Positions 1-8,574 of a DNA stretch of 64,000 nt are shown here, piece after piece. The translations under genes and the position numbers were made by a program. Below the pieces are notes generated by a model. That model had not been told where the DNA came from, searched no databases, and worked only from the letters and a program-made list of their open reading frames with translations. Position 1 is the first letter of the stretch; every line of letters begins with the position of its first letter. This DNA is from an uncultured Altererythrobacter sp. (GTDB taxonomy: Bacteria > Pseudomonadota > Alphaproteobacteria > Sphingomonadales > Sphingomonadaceae), in the NCBI GenBank assembly GCA_913056125.1, contig CAJXNC010000003.1, positions 248,001 to 312,000 on the forward strand, read 5' to 3'.

Positions 1-662
1 ATGATGATGTCGCCGAGGCGCTTCTGCAGGTCGTCGAGGTCCGAAGCGAGGCACAGGATGGCCATGATTTCGGAAGCCACGGTGATGTCGAAACCGGTTT
101 CGCGCGGGAAGCCGTTGGCAACGCCTCCGAGCGGGCCGGCGATCTGGCGTAGCGCGCGGTCGTTCATGTCGAGCACACGGCGCCAGGTGACGCGGCGCAC
201 GTCGATGTCGAGCGGGTTGCCCCAGTAGATCGAGTTGTCGATCATCGCCGAGAGCAGGTTGTGGGCGCTGGTGATGGCGTGGAAGTCACCCGTGAAGTGC
301 AGGTTGATCTCGTCCATCGGCATGACCTGGCTTTTGCCGCCGCCGGCGCCGCCGCCCTTGACGCCGAAGCACGGGCCGAGGCTCGGCTCGCGCAGGCACA
401 GCATGGTCTTCTTGCCGATCAGGTGCAGGGCGTCCGACAGGCCGACCGACGTGGTGGTCTTGCCTTCGCCTGCAGGCGTCGGGTTGATGGCGGTGACGAG
501 GATCAGCTTGCCGTCGCTGGTGGTGGGCAGGGTCGCGGTATCGACCTTGGCCTTGTACTTGCCATAGGGGATCAGCGCTTCGTCCGGAACACCGGCGTTC
601 TTGGCGACTTCGGTGATCGGGATAAGCGTAGCTTGACGGGCAATCTCGATATCGGTGGGCAT
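1..662 (-). CDS. fhs: Formate--tetrahydrofolate ligase (partial, N-terminal 220 residues)
   Basis: Reading the complement from an ATG at 662 gives [20 protein letters not shown], followed by the nucleotide-binding signature [18 protein letters not shown] and the glycine-rich [12 protein letters not shown]. Both are hallmarks of formate-THF ligase, a cytosolic enzyme that makes 10-formyl-THF from formate, THF and ATP. About 220 of the usual ~555 residues are present; the gene runs off the left edge, which is why the ORF track shows only shadow frames here. A purine-rich AAGGAAGAGG precedes the start. The intergenic stretch to rmuC carries an 8-bp inverted repeat that could be an operator. Confidence 0.93.
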   Translation of the reverse strand, partial: MPTDIEIARQATLIPITEVAKNAGVPDEALIPYGKYKAKVDTATLPTTSDGKLILVTAINPTPAGEGKTTTSVGLSDALHLIGKKTMLCLREPSLGPCFGVKGGGAGGGKSQVMPMDEINLHFTGDFHAITSAHNLLSAMIDNSIYWGNPLDIDVRRVTWRRVLDMNDRALRQIAGPLGGVANGFPRETGFDITVASEIMAILCLASDLDDLQKRLGDII

Positions 663-703
663 GGGTGATCCTCTTCCTTGTAACCGGGTCAGACTTTTCA
701 CCA

Positions 704-720
704 TCGCGAAAATTTCGCGA
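704..720. promoter_or_regulatory. Perfect 8-bp inverted repeat between fhs and rmuC
   Basis: TCGCGAAA-A-TTTCGCGA is a perfect palindrome with a single central base. It begins 42 bp upstream of the fhs ATG and lies about 170 bp before rmuC. The size and symmetry suit a dimeric regulator binding site. No regulator can be assigned and no second copy was noticed in the window. Confidence 0.35.
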
Positions 721-889
721 ATCTGAATTTGTAAGCACCCCATACAATCTTGCGGGGCACATTCTCAAGTACGATTTGCAGTGCTGGGCTTAGCGTGAAT
801 CGTGGATGATTGCGCGGAGGAACTTGTGTGCATTCCAGAACAGCGATAGGTTCTCTTTTCGTTCTCCTTTGTTCCTTTCAGGTCACCTT

Positions 890-2302
890 ATGGATCCGCT
901 TGTTCTTGCGATTGTCGTCGGCGCTCTCCTGCTGGGGGCGGCATTGGGCTACTGGTTTGGCAGCCGACCTGTGGCCGAGTGGAAGGAGCGTGCCGGTAAG
1001 GCAGAACAAGAGGCGGGGGCGCATGAAGAGAAGCTGGCTCGCATGGCTCCCGAGCTAGCGACCATGTCGGAACGGGCCTCTCGCGCAGACAAGTTGGCGG
1101 AGGATCTCGACAGGGCGCGCGAAGAGAATGCGCAGTTCAAGGCAGAACGCGCCGGCTTTGCCGAGCAAAAGCGCCTGCTGGAGGAAAGCCGCGACAAACT
1201 GCTCAAGGAGTTTGAGAATACGGGCGCCAAAGTTCTAGAGGCAGCGCGCGAGCGATTCAGCGCCGAAGCGACTGCACGGCTTGGCGACGCGCAGGAAAAG
1301 AACAAGGAGGCCGTGGCCAACCTCCTGAAGCCGGTTCAGGACCGCCTGCAGAAATATGAGGACCAGGTTGGATCGCTGGAGCGACAACGGACGGATGCCT
1401 TTGCCAAGCTCCATCAGCAGATCGAAACGATGCGGCTGGGGCAGGAAGAGGTGCGGCGCGAAGCCCAGCGGCTCGGCAATTCGCTGACCAATGCGCCCAA
1501 GGCGCGCGGCCGCTGGGGCGAGCGGGCACTCCAGAACGTGCTTGAGCAATGCGGCCTTTCAGAACACACCGATTTCGATCTCGAGCACTCCATGGAGACG
1601 GATCAGGGGCGCCTTCGGCCCGATGCCATCGTCCACGTACCGGGACAGAAGAAGCTGGTGATCGATGCCAAGGTTTCGCTCAACGCCTACCAGGCGGCTT
1701 TCGAGGCCGACGACGATGATGAGCGCAAGCGCCACCTGGACCTGCATGCCAAGTCCATGCGTACCCACGTGCAGACCTTGGGCAGCAAGGGCTACCAGAA
1801 CCAGTTCGACGACGCGCCGGATTACGTGGTGATGTTCGTGCCCGGCGAGCATTTCGTCGCCGCCGCGCTCGAACACGATCCGGAGCTGTGGGACTTCGCC
1901 TTCAAGAACGGCGTGCTGCTGGCAACGCCGACCAACCTCGTCGCCATTGCCCGCACCGTCGCGCAGGTCTGGCGGCAGGACAAGATGGCTGAGGAAGCGC
2001 AGGAAATTGGCCGCATGGGCGCCGAGCTATACAGCCGTCTTGAGACAGCTGCCCGACACTTGAAGCGCGTTGGCGGCGGGTTGGAAACGGCGGTGAAGGG
2101 TTACAACGAATTCACTCGCAGCTTTGAAAGCCGAGTGCTCGTGTCAGCACGAAGGATGCAAGAAAAAGGCATCGAGATTGCCAAGGAAATTGACGAGGTC
2201 CCCCTTGTAGAAGGCGCTCCGCGTTATACCTCTGCAGACATTCAGGAACCGGACAGCCCGCTTCTGGTTGAGGCTGGCGAGGAGGAGGATTCCGGTCAAT
2301 GA
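890..2302 (+). CDS. rmuC: DNA recombination protein RmuC homologue
   Basis: The 470-residue protein starts with one hydrophobic segment (about residues 2-24), continues as a long charged coiled coil (about 30-180), and ends in the RmuC nuclease-like domain (about 195-450) with motifs such as GRWGERALQNVL and LVIDAKVSLNAY. The RmuC family limits recombination at inverted repeats and is probably anchored at the inner membrane. I chose ATG 890 rather than the track start at 806 because the membrane anchor begins there, whereas the extra 28 residues are low-complexity. It overlaps the following lipoprotein gene by 4 bp (ATGA), indicating translational coupling. Confidence 0.9.
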   Translation: MDPLVLAIVVGALLLGAALGYWFGSRPVAEWKERAGKAEQEAGAHEEKLARMAPELATMSERASRADKLAEDLDRAREENAQFKAERAGFAEQKRLLEESRDKLLKEFENTGAKVLEAARERFSAEATARLGDAQEKNKEAVANLLKPVQDRLQKYEDQVGSLERQRTDAFAKLHQQIETMRLGQEEVRREAQRLGNSLTNAPKARGRWGERALQNVLEQCGLSEHTDFDLEHSMETDQGRLRPDAIVHVPGQKKLVIDAKVSLNAYQAAFEADDDDERKRHLDLHAKSMRTHVQTLGSKGYQNQFDDAPDYVVMFVPGEHFVAAALEHDPELWDFAFKNGVLLATPTNLVAIARTVAQVWRQDKMAEEAQEIGRMGAELYSRLETAARHLKRVGGGLETAVKGYNEFTRSFESRVLVSARRMQEKGIEIAKEIDEVPLVEGAPRYTSADIQEPDSPLLVEAGEEEDSGQ

Positions 2303-3051
2303 GATTTGCTGTCTGCGCCATTCCACTGCTGGGCCTGCTGGCCGCATGCAGCCAGTCCGACGCACCATCCGACGAACTCGAAGCTGCGGCCGAGGAATTG
2401 GTCGAGAATGTGGTCGAGACGCCTGATCCCAATGCAGGCCTCGGTCCGTTCGAGCCGCGCGACGAATGCAGCGAGATCGAAGGCTACGATTCCTTCCTCG
2501 CTGCGCTCAATGCGGCGATCGATTTGCGCGATACCGATCTGATGGTCGCCTTGGCCGCGACCGATATCAAGCTTGGCTTTGGCGGCGAGGATGGCGAGGA
2601 GAATTTGCGCCTCGCGCTCGACAATTCCGAAGGCGGATTGTGGAGCGACCTGGCCGAAGTGACGACATTGGGCTGCGCTGCCAATTCGCAGGGCGGCGTG
2701 ACCATGCCTTGGTATTTCGCGCAGAACACGGGCGGCGATCCGTTCGAGACGATGATCGTCACCGGCAAGGCCGTGGCCCTGCGTTCTGCACCCGGTATGG
2801 AAGAACCCGTCGTGGCCACGATCGACTGGGACGTGGTTGAACTGGTACTCGACGAGGATTCGGGCATTTCGACTTTTGGTGGCGAAGGCGAGGATAGCTG
2901 GACCCGTGTGCGCTACGCGAATGGTCCCGAAGGTACTCCCGTGGAAGGCTATATTCGCTCGCCCAACCTGCGTAGCGTGATCGATTATCGCCTGATCGCC
3001 TCGAGCCGCAATGGCCGCTGGCGGATTACTGCTTTCCTCGCCGGCGACTAG
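2299..3051 (+). CDS. Lipoprotein with SH3-like domain
   Basis: The N-terminus is a type II signal peptide with lipobox LLAAC (Cys about 17), followed by an acidic linker. The C-terminal half (about 145-245) has the look of a bacterial SH3 domain: KAVALRSAPG near its start and GYIRSPNL near its end. Such domains usually bind peptidoglycan or protein partners in the envelope. The gene overlaps rmuC by 4 bp and converges on the SpoU methyltransferase gene, sharing a CTAG stop overlap. The specific function is unknown. Confidence 0.75.
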   Translation: MRFAVCAIPLLGLLAACSQSDAPSDELEAAAEELVENVVETPDPNAGLGPFEPRDECSEIEGYDSFLAALNAAIDLRDTDLMVALAATDIKLGFGGEDGEENLRLALDNSEGGLWSDLAEVTTLGCAANSQGGVTMPWYFAQNTGGDPFETMIVTGKAVALRSAPGMEEPVVATIDWDVVELVLDEDSGISTFGGEGEDSWTRVRYANGPEGTPVEGYIRSPNLRSVIDYRLIASSRNGRWRITAFLAGD

Positions 3052-3848
3052 CTGCCGAGGCTGTCCAGCACTTCGTAAGCGAGCACCGCACCCGCCACGG
3101 CGGCGTTGAGGCTGTCGGCACGTCCCTTCATCGGCATCGTCACGCGCAGATCGCAGGCCATTTCGTAGTCCTCGGGCAGGCCGCGGGACTCGTTGCCGAC
3201 AAGCAAGAAGCAGGGCGCCTGATAGGGTGCGCCGCGATAGGGCACAGCTTCGCGTAACGACGCGGCGACCAGCTGGCCCTCTCCGCCACGCAGCCAGGGC
3301 AGGAATTCGTCCCAGCTCGCCTGCGCGATCGCCTGTGTGAACACCGCGCCCATGCTGGCGCGCACGGCCTCGACACTGAAGGGATCGGCGCAATCGTCCA
3401 CCAGGATCAGTCCACCGGCGCCCACGGCATCGCCCGTGCGCAGCATGGTGCCGAGATTGCCCGGATCGCGCAGGGCCTGCGCCACCAGCCAGATTTGTGC
3501 TGAGGAACGGTCCAGACCACCAAGCGAAGTGTCGAATTCGGCGAACATGCCGACCACGCTTTGCGCGTTATCCTTGCCGGTAATCTTGGAGAGGATATCG
3601 GGCGAGGTCTCGACAATCTCGCCACCGGCACTTTCCACTGCCTCTTCCAGTTCCTCCAGCAGAGGATGCGGATCGCGGCTCTCGGCCATCACCAGCATTT
3701 CCGGCAGGCGGCCGCATTCCCGCGCATCGGTCAGCAGGCGTAGCCCCTCGGCAAGGAACTTGCCCTCTCGCTTGCGGTGCTTCTTCTCGCGCAAGCTACG
3801 CAGATATTTGACCGTGGGATTGGAGAAGCCGGTTATCGTGCGGCGCAT
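3048..3848 (-). CDS. TrmH/SpoU-family RNA 2'-O-methyltransferase
   Basis: The 266-residue protein has an N-terminal RNA-binding substrate domain (about 1-95) and a C-terminal SPOUT knot domain. The three SpoU motifs are visible: RDPGNLGTMLRT, VGNESRGLP and MKGRADSLNAAVA. The family transfers methyl from SAM to a ribose 2'-OH in tRNA or rRNA; the two-domain form resembles RlmB or TsnR-like enzymes, but the target nucleotide cannot be read from the sequence. It is the last gene of the leftward PTS/ChvGI run, 4 bp after the HPr gene. Confidence 0.87.
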   Translation of the reverse strand: MRRTITGFSNPTVKYLRSLREKKHRKREGKFLAEGLRLLTDARECGRLPEMLVMAESRDPHPLLEELEEAVESAGGEIVETSPDILSKITGKDNAQSVVGMFAEFDTSLGGLDRSSAQIWLVAQALRDPGNLGTMLRTGDAVGAGGLILVDDCADPFSVEAVRASMGAVFTQAIAQASWDEFLPWLRGGEGQLVAASLREAVPYRGAPYQAPCFLLVGNESRGLPEDYEMACDLRVTMPMKGRADSLNAAVAGAVLAYEVLDSLGS

Positions 3849-3852
3849 CGGA

Positions 3853-4134
3853 TCAGGACTTGTCCTCGCCGAAGCCGTCTTCGACCAGCGCGACCAGTTC
3901 CTGCAGGCGTGCCTCGCAATCCTCGCCAGAGACGCTGATCTCGACCGTGTCGCCCTTGGCTGCTCCGAGCATCATCAGGCCGAGGATCGATCCGCCTGCG
4001 GCTTCATTTCCATCCTTGCAGACCTTCACTTCCACGCCCTCCATCGGCGCCACGGCGCCGACGAACTTGGCGCTCGCCCTTGCATGCAATCCACGTTTGT
4101 TGACGATCAGGACTTCCCGCCTGGCCTCACTCAC
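3853..4134 (-). CDS. ptsH: HPr-family phosphocarrier of the nitrogen-type PTS
   Basis: The 93-residue protein carries the active-site motif NKRGLHARASAKF, with His17 as the PEP-derived phosphate acceptor. A Ser at about 49, in GGSILGLMML, matches the site that HprK phosphorylates. Alphaproteobacteria generally have a PTS without sugar permeases, in which HPr relays phosphate from EI-Ntr to EIIA proteins and tunes ChvGI and carbon/nitrogen control. The neighbours EIIA (upstream), hprK and chvGI support that role. Symbol by orthology; npr/ptsO is an equally valid name. Confidence 0.9.
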   Translation of the reverse strand: MSEARREVLIVNKRGLHARASAKFVGAVAPMEGVEVKVCKDGNEAAGGSILGLMMLGAAKGDTVEISVSGEDCEARLQELVALVEDGFGEDKS

Positions 4135-4166
4135 TCTCGTCCCCCCAAGCCTGTGCTTTTCAGGCC

Positions 4167-4571
4167 TTATGCATCCTGTCCGAGGAATTCGGAAGCCAGA
4201 GTGATATAATTACGCCCGGCATCGCGTGCCGCGGCAGCTGCGCCATGCAGGTCGAGCTCCTTGCGGGCGCCCGAAAGGCGGATCAGCATGGGCAGGTTGA
4301 TGCCCGCGATGACCTCGGTACGGCCCGCCTGCAGCAGTGAAATGGCGAGGTTGGAGGGCGTGCCGCCAAACAGGTCGGTCAGGATCACCGCGCCTTCACC
4401 GCTATCGACTTCATCAATGGCCTTGGCGATGTCTTCTCGCCGCGCCTCCATGTCGTCATTGGGGCCAATACAAATGGTGGCGACGGCTTCCTGTGTGCCG
4501 ACCACATGCTCCATGGCTTGGACAAACTCTTCGGCCAGGCGGCCGTGGGTAACCAGAATCATGCCGATCAT
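4167..4571 (-). CDS. PTS EIIA component, mannose family
   Basis: Starting from ATG 4571 (MIGMILVTHGRLAEEF) the 134-residue product matches the EIIA-Man fold. His9 in LVTHG is the phosphorylation site, and TDLFGGTPSNLA and the late GINLPML segment are typical. No IIB, IIC or IID partner is nearby, so it is probably a regulatory EIIA rather than part of a sugar transporter. The track ORF extends 80 residues upstream into rapZ in another frame and is not credible there. Spacing is 55 bp after rapZ and 32 bp before the HPr gene. No strong Shine-Dalgarno is seen. Confidence 0.88.
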   Translation of the reverse strand: MIGMILVTHGRLAEEFVQAMEHVVGTQEAVATICIGPNDDMEARREDIAKAIDEVDSGEGAVILTDLFGGTPSNLAISLLQAGRTEVIAGINLPMLIRLSGARKELDLHGAAAAARDAGRNYITLASEFLGQDA

Positions 4572-4626
4572 GCGTGAATGCAACTCGCGAAGGGGAGGGG
4601 GAATGTCTTGATTGTTCTGTTGGCGA

Positions 4627-5535
4627 TCATGGGTGTTGCGATCCTTCGACCTGGTCGGCCGCGCGCGATCCCAGATTGCGGTGCAGGACAGTGGGCGAAA
4701 AGCCGCCTTCGCGCAAGGCCTGTGCCATGCGTTCTGCGGTGTAAACACTTCGATGTCTCCCCCCGGTACAACCGAAGGCGATGTTGACGTAGCTCTTGCC
4801 CTGTTCGGCATAGTGCGGAAGCAGTTCGAGCAGCAGGTCGCGAATCCGGGCGAAAGAGGGATCGAAAATCGGGTTGCCTGAGATGAACTCGGCGACAGGC
4901 TCGTCGAGGCCGGTCAGTTCCTTCATGCCTGGTTCCCAATGCGGGTTGTCGAGAAAACGCATGTCGAAGACGAGGTCGGCCGTGGGCGGCATGCCGCGTG
5001 AAAAGCCGAAGCTCGATACCGTCACGGTCATCTCGCGCGGGGCCGTTTGGGCGAACTGTTCGCGGATCGTCTGCTTGAGGTCGTTGGTGGTGAACTCGGT
5101 CGTGTCGATCAGCACGTCGGCCCAGCGCCGCAGCGGAGCAAGCAGTTCGCGCTCCGCCTTGATGCCAGAAGGAACCGGCATGTCGTGGGCTAGATAATGC
5201 CTGCGCCGGGTTTCGTTGAAGCGGCGCTCCAATTCGTGCCCGGCACAGTCGAGGAATAGCGTCGTCACCTCGAGGTCGGGGATGAGGGAGATATCCTTCA
5301 CATGCTCGATAATGTCGGCGGGAACGAAGCCGCGCGTGCGGCAATCGAACCCGATCGCCAGGGGCATGGGGCTGACATCGTGGCCGAGCAGCCGGTCGAG
5401 CAGGCGGATGGGGAAGTTGTCGATGGATTCCCAGCCGAGGTCCTCGAGCTCGCGCAAGGCGGTGCTCTTTCCCGCCCCGAGCATGCCGGTGACGAGGAGG
5501 ATGCGTTGTCGGCTCAGGGCTGAGTCGCTGGCCAT
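4627..5535 (-). CDS. rapZ: RNase adapter / nucleotide-binding protein RapZ
   Basis: The protein has an N-terminal P-loop GMLGAGKSTALREL and the C-terminal signature FGCTGGRHRSV, diagnostic of the RapZ (YvcJ) family. In enterobacteria RapZ senses glucosamine-6-phosphate and directs RNase E to GlmZ. In alphaproteobacteria it sits, as here, between hprK and the EIIA/HPr genes, suggesting a link between PTS status and cell-envelope precursor supply. I prefer the Met at 5535 (MASDSALSRQR); the track's Met at 5556 adds seven basic residues. It begins 42 bp after hprK stops. Confidence 0.9.
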   Translation of the reverse strand: MASDSALSRQRILLVTGMLGAGKSTALRELEDLGWESIDNFPIRLLDRLLGHDVSPMPLAIGFDCRTRGFVPADIIEHVKDISLIPDLEVTTLFLDCAGHELERRFNETRRRHYLAHDMPVPSGIKAERELLAPLRRWADVLIDTTEFTTNDLKQTIREQFAQTAPREMTVTVSSFGFSRGMPPTADLVFDMRFLDNPHWEPGMKELTGLDEPVAEFISGNPIFDPSFARIRDLLLELLPHYAEQGKSYVNIAFGCTGGRHRSVYTAERMAQALREGGFSPTVLHRNLGSRAADQVEGSQHP

Positions 5536-5577
5536 TCGCCGCGCTGTGCGCCGCAAAATCGCAATTGTGAAGGGGCG

Positions 5578-6000
5578 CTATTGTCGCAAACCGTATTGCC
5601 TGAGCGCCCATTCGGCCCTCAGTGGCAGGATGGACGGGTCTGGAAACAAAGCAATTACAGGGACTTCGAGGCCAAGAAATGAAGCTGTCCCTGCCTGTTC
5701 AACAAAACGTGGAGCGTCTGTGTCGAGACGCAAAAGCAGCGCCACCGGGCCACTGGTGGCGGGCATTTCTACCAGGCCGACATTGCGAATCTCGATCTGC
5801 CCTGCGGTATTGGGTGGCGGATCGGCCCACAATGCCTCGCCGCGCGTCGAAAGGGTGACACCGTCATCGCCGATTAGCTCGGCCCCTCGATCCACCAGGG
5901 CGAGGGCGAGGCTCGACTTGCCGCTTCCGGGAGGGCCTTCGATCAGCACGGCGCGGCCGCCGATCGACACGCAGGTCGCCTGATGGACGGCAGAGTTCAT
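5578..6000 (-). CDS. hprK: HPr kinase/phosphorylase, short alphaproteobacterial form
   Basis: At 140 residues this is only the C-terminal catalytic half of the ~310-residue Firmicutes enzyme. It retains the Walker A motif GPPGSGKSS (Lys about 28), GDDGVTL and the HprK signature region IEIRNVGLVEMP. It is expected to phosphorylate HPr on the seryl residue using ATP. Its ATG overlaps the chvG stop by 4 bp. Single-domain HprK next to chvIG is a recognised alphaproteobacterial arrangement, so the shortness is normal rather than a truncation. Confidence 0.9.
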   Translation of the reverse strand: MNSAVHQATCVSIGGRAVLIEGPPGSGKSSLALALVDRGAELIGDDGVTLSTRGEALWADPPPNTAGQIEIRNVGLVEMPATSGPVALLLRLDTDAPRFVEQAGTASFLGLEVPVIALFPDPSILPLRAEWALRQYGLRQ

Positions 6001-7565
6001 GCGGCGGGCAGGTCGAGAATGAGGCAGGCTCCGGGCTTGCCATCGGCCCTGTCTTCGACGCCGAGCGCGCCGTCATGCGCCTCGGCAATGGTGCGGGCGA
6101 TGGCAAGGCCTAGCCCGGAATGATTGCCGAAGCCTTCCCCTTCGGGGCGATCCGAGTGGAAGCGGCGGAAGACCTTTTCGCGCACGGCCTCGGGAATGCC
6201 AGGCCCCTCATCGCATACCGATGCGATCACGCGGTCGCCGCGGCACATTACCTCGACCGTTACTTCGCCATTTTCGGGCGAGAAGGAGACGGCATTGTCG
6301 AGCAGGTTATCGGCAATCCTCTCCAGCCGCAGCGGCACGCCCATGACTCGGCAATTGCCGCCATCGTGATGCAGGCTGATCGTGCAGCCGGCATTCTCGC
6401 CGCGGTCTTCGCGCGTGTGGATGATGTTTGCGAAGAGACTGGCGAGATCGACCTCTTCGAAGGTCGTACGGCTGATCTCAGCATCGACCCGGCTCGCTTC
6501 GGAAATCTCGCTCACCAGCCGGTCGATCCGGCGCACGTCATGCGCTGCAACCTCGACAAGCTGTGCGCGAAGTTCGTCATCCTCGACCCGGGTCAGCGTG
6601 TCCGTGGCGCTGCGCAGGCTGGCGAGCGGGTTCTTGATTTCATGCGCGACATCGGCGGCGAAGCTTTCCACGGCGTCGATGCGATGGCGCAGGGCTGCGG
6701 TCATATCCGACACGGCGCGGGCAAGCAGGCCGATCTCGTCCTTGCGCTGTTGCATGCGTGGGACTTCGACGCCGCGCTCGCGACCGGTGCGGACCTGCAC
6801 GGCAGCGCGGACCAGCCGACGCAGCGGTTCGATGATGGTGTTGGCGAGATAGAGCGAGAGCACGATCGAGACGAGCAGCGAGAGCGCGATGATTGTCATC
6901 ACGCTGCCCCGTGCCTCGCGCACGGCCTGGGTAATGTCCACCGCGTTTCGCGTGGTCATCAGGGTGTCGCCATTGATGCCGACGGGCGCTGCAGCATTGA
7001 TGACGGGCGTGTCGTCAGGGGCCCGACGCAGTTCGATCTGGGTGAGGCCTTGCTCGCGGGCGCGGACCAGTTCGGGCCAGGCAGAGGCACCCTGTTCTTC
7101 CGGCTCTATATAGGGTGGCGGGTTTGGCGCGCCGACGATGAAATTGACGGCATTGTCGGTCCAGCGCGCCAGGTCTTCCCCCAGCGGTTCCGCTACCGGA
7201 TCGTCGAACGTGAAACTGGGACCGTCCAGCAGGAAGGAGTCTGCCATGAGGCTGCCGTTGGCATCGTACATGCGCAGCCGCATGCGCTGTTCCTTGCCGA
7301 TCTGGATCAGCAGCGCTTCCTTGCGCTCGCGCGTCGCACCGGCCAGCGCCTCGGCAGTGATTTGTGCCTCGATGCGCGCCAGCTTGAAGCGCTCGTCGAG
7401 CAATTGCCGGCGGTAGGAATCGAGGAAGAACAGGCTGCCCGCCAGCACCAGCAGCGGGATCAGATTGACCGCCAGGATGCGGGCTGTGAGCGAGGCGCCG
7501 AGCGGGAAGGCAAGTCGTTCGAGCCTGCCCGTGCCCCCTTGCTTGCCCGGTTGCGTTTCAGGCAT
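5997..7565 (-). CDS. chvG: Sensor histidine kinase ChvG (ExoS-like)
   Basis: The 522-residue protein has TM1 at about 29-49, a periplasmic sensor region, TM2 at about 222-242 followed by HAMP, an H-box [12 protein letters not shown] with phospho-acceptor His308, and an HATPase domain with N, G1 and G2 boxes ([27 protein letters not shown]). Architecture and context match ChvG, which senses acid or envelope stress with ChvI. ATG 7565 overlaps the end of chvI by 8 bp; the track extension to 7706 is a different frame of chvI. Confidence 0.92.
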   Translation of the reverse strand: MPETQPGKQGGTGRLERLAFPLGASLTARILAVNLIPLLVLAGSLFFLDSYRRQLLDERFKLARIEAQITAEALAGATRERKEALLIQIGKEQRMRLRMYDANGSLMADSFLLDGPSFTFDDPVAEPLGEDLARWTDNAVNFIVGAPNPPPYIEPEEQGASAWPELVRAREQGLTQIELRRAPDDTPVINAAAPVGINGDTLMTTRNAVDITQAVREARGSVMTIIALSLLVSIVLSLYLANTIIEPLRRLVRAAVQVRTGRERGVEVPRMQQRKDEIGLLARAVSDMTAALRHRIDAVESFAADVAHEIKNPLASLRSATDTLTRVEDDELRAQLVEVAAHDVRRIDRLVSEISEASRVDAEISRTTFEEVDLASLFANIIHTREDRGENAGCTISLHHDGGNCRVMGVPLRLERIADNLLDNAVSFSPENGEVTVEVMCRGDRVIASVCDEGPGIPEAVREKVFRRFHSDRPEGEGFGNHSGLGLAIARTIAEAHDGALGVEDRADGKPGACLILDLPAA

Positions 7566-8334
7566 CGGAGAAACTGTAGCCGGCCCCGTAGAGCGTTTCG
7601 ATGGCACCGAATTCGGGATCGACTGCGCGGAACTTGCGGCGCAATCGCTTGATGTGGCTGTCCACTGTGCGGTCATCCACGAAGACATCGTCCGGATAGG
7701 CGGCATCCATCAGCTGGTTGCGGCTCTTGATTACGCCGGGGCGCGCGGCCAGCGCTTCGAGAATAAGGAACTCGGTGACGGTCAGCGAAACCGGCATGCC
7801 GTCCCACTTCACCTGGTGGCGTGCCGGATCCATGGTCAGGCGTCCGCGATGGATTGCCTCGCTGTCTGGAAGAGTATCCACCGAACCTTCGGTCGTGACC
7901 TCCGTCATCGGATGTGCACGGCGCAGGATCGCCCGGATGCGCGCCACCAGCAGGCGTTGGCTGAAGGGTTTGGCGATATAATCGTCCGCACCCATGGCAA
8001 GGCCTGCTGCCTCGTCCTGTTCCTCGTCCTTGCTGGTTAGAAAGATAACAGGGATATCAGATGTTTCCCGCAGTTTTTGCAGGAGCTCCATGCCGTTCAT
8101 ACGCGGCATCTTGATGTCGAATACGGCGAGGTCTGGTGGGTTCGAGCGCAGGGCGGAGAGGGCCGCTTCGCCGTCGGAATAAACGCGCGTGGCGAAACCT
8201 TCGGACTGCAATGCAATCGAAAGCGTGGTCAGGATGTTGCGGTCGTCATCGACCAGGGCAATGGACTGCTGCCCGTCCAGTGAGGCGGCGACCTTTCCGT
8301 CTTGCTCCGGATTCGCGACCGAATTGCTGGTCAT
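7558..8334 (-). CDS. chvI: Response regulator ChvI (OmpR family)
   Basis: A receiver domain (about 24-140) shows the acidic pocket VDDDR and the phosphorylated Asp73 in [15 protein letters not shown] winged-helix DNA-binding domain follows, with the typical [15 protein letters not shown] recognition region. It is the cognate regulator of ChvG, and in Rhizobiales this pair controls envelope, exopolysaccharide and pckA-linked carbon genes. Here pckA lies divergently 240 bp away, so the intergenic region is a natural place for ChvI feedback. Confidence 0.93.
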   Translation of the reverse strand: MTSNSVANPEQDGKVAASLDGQQSIALVDDDRNILTTLSIALQSEGFATRVYSDGEAALSALRSNPPDLAVFDIKMPRMNGMELLQKLRETSDIPVIFLTSKDEEQDEAAGLAMGADDYIAKPFSQRLLVARIRAILRRAHPMTEVTTEGSVDTLPDSEAIHRGRLTMDPARHQVKWDGMPVSLTVTEFLILEALAARPGVIKSRNQLMDAAYPDDVFVDDRTVDSHIKRLRRKFRAVDPEFGAIETLYGAGYSFSDA

Positions 8335-8484
8335 TGTCCCGCCATCTTTGCTGCACCTGGCTCAGACGTATTGCGTAACCACAAGTGAGGGCCGAAACAA
8401 CTGTGACGGCACTGTTCGCACGATACATCGGCGCGTCCGATTTCACTTTGCGGAAATTCCTTGCATTTCCTTCGCGGGTGCAAA

Positions 8485-8524
8485 TTGACCTTTCGGAGTC
8501 GCCCCTATATGCGAATTTCGAGTC
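8485..8524 (+). promoter_or_regulatory. Candidate pckA promoter containing two GANTC sites
   Basis: TTGACC (8485-8490) is followed by TATATG/TATGCG at a 15-17 bp spacing, giving a plausible -35/-10 pair about 60 bp before the pckA GTG. GAGTC at 8496-8500 lies between the two boxes and another GAGTC at 8520-8524 lies just downstream, so CcrM methylation could touch this promoter. The promoter call is pattern matching only. Confidence 0.35.
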
Positions 8525-8574
8525 AAGCGGGGCACTTCTGATCCCGCACCATTTCCCTCAGGGAGATCTATTCA

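Noticed and set aside
2296-3393. 365-aa antisense ORF
   Set aside because: It lies opposite the lipoprotein and SpoU methyltransferase genes and is Arg-rich, low-complexity and without domain motifs; it is a high-GC shadow frame.
5578-6000. Truncated hprK as a pseudogene
   Set aside because: The short kinase-only form is normal in alphaproteobacteria, and its P-loop and signature are intact.
6120-7652. 510-aa plus-strand ORF opposite chvG
   Set aside because: chvG has complete kinase motifs in the other strand; this frame is compositional shadow.
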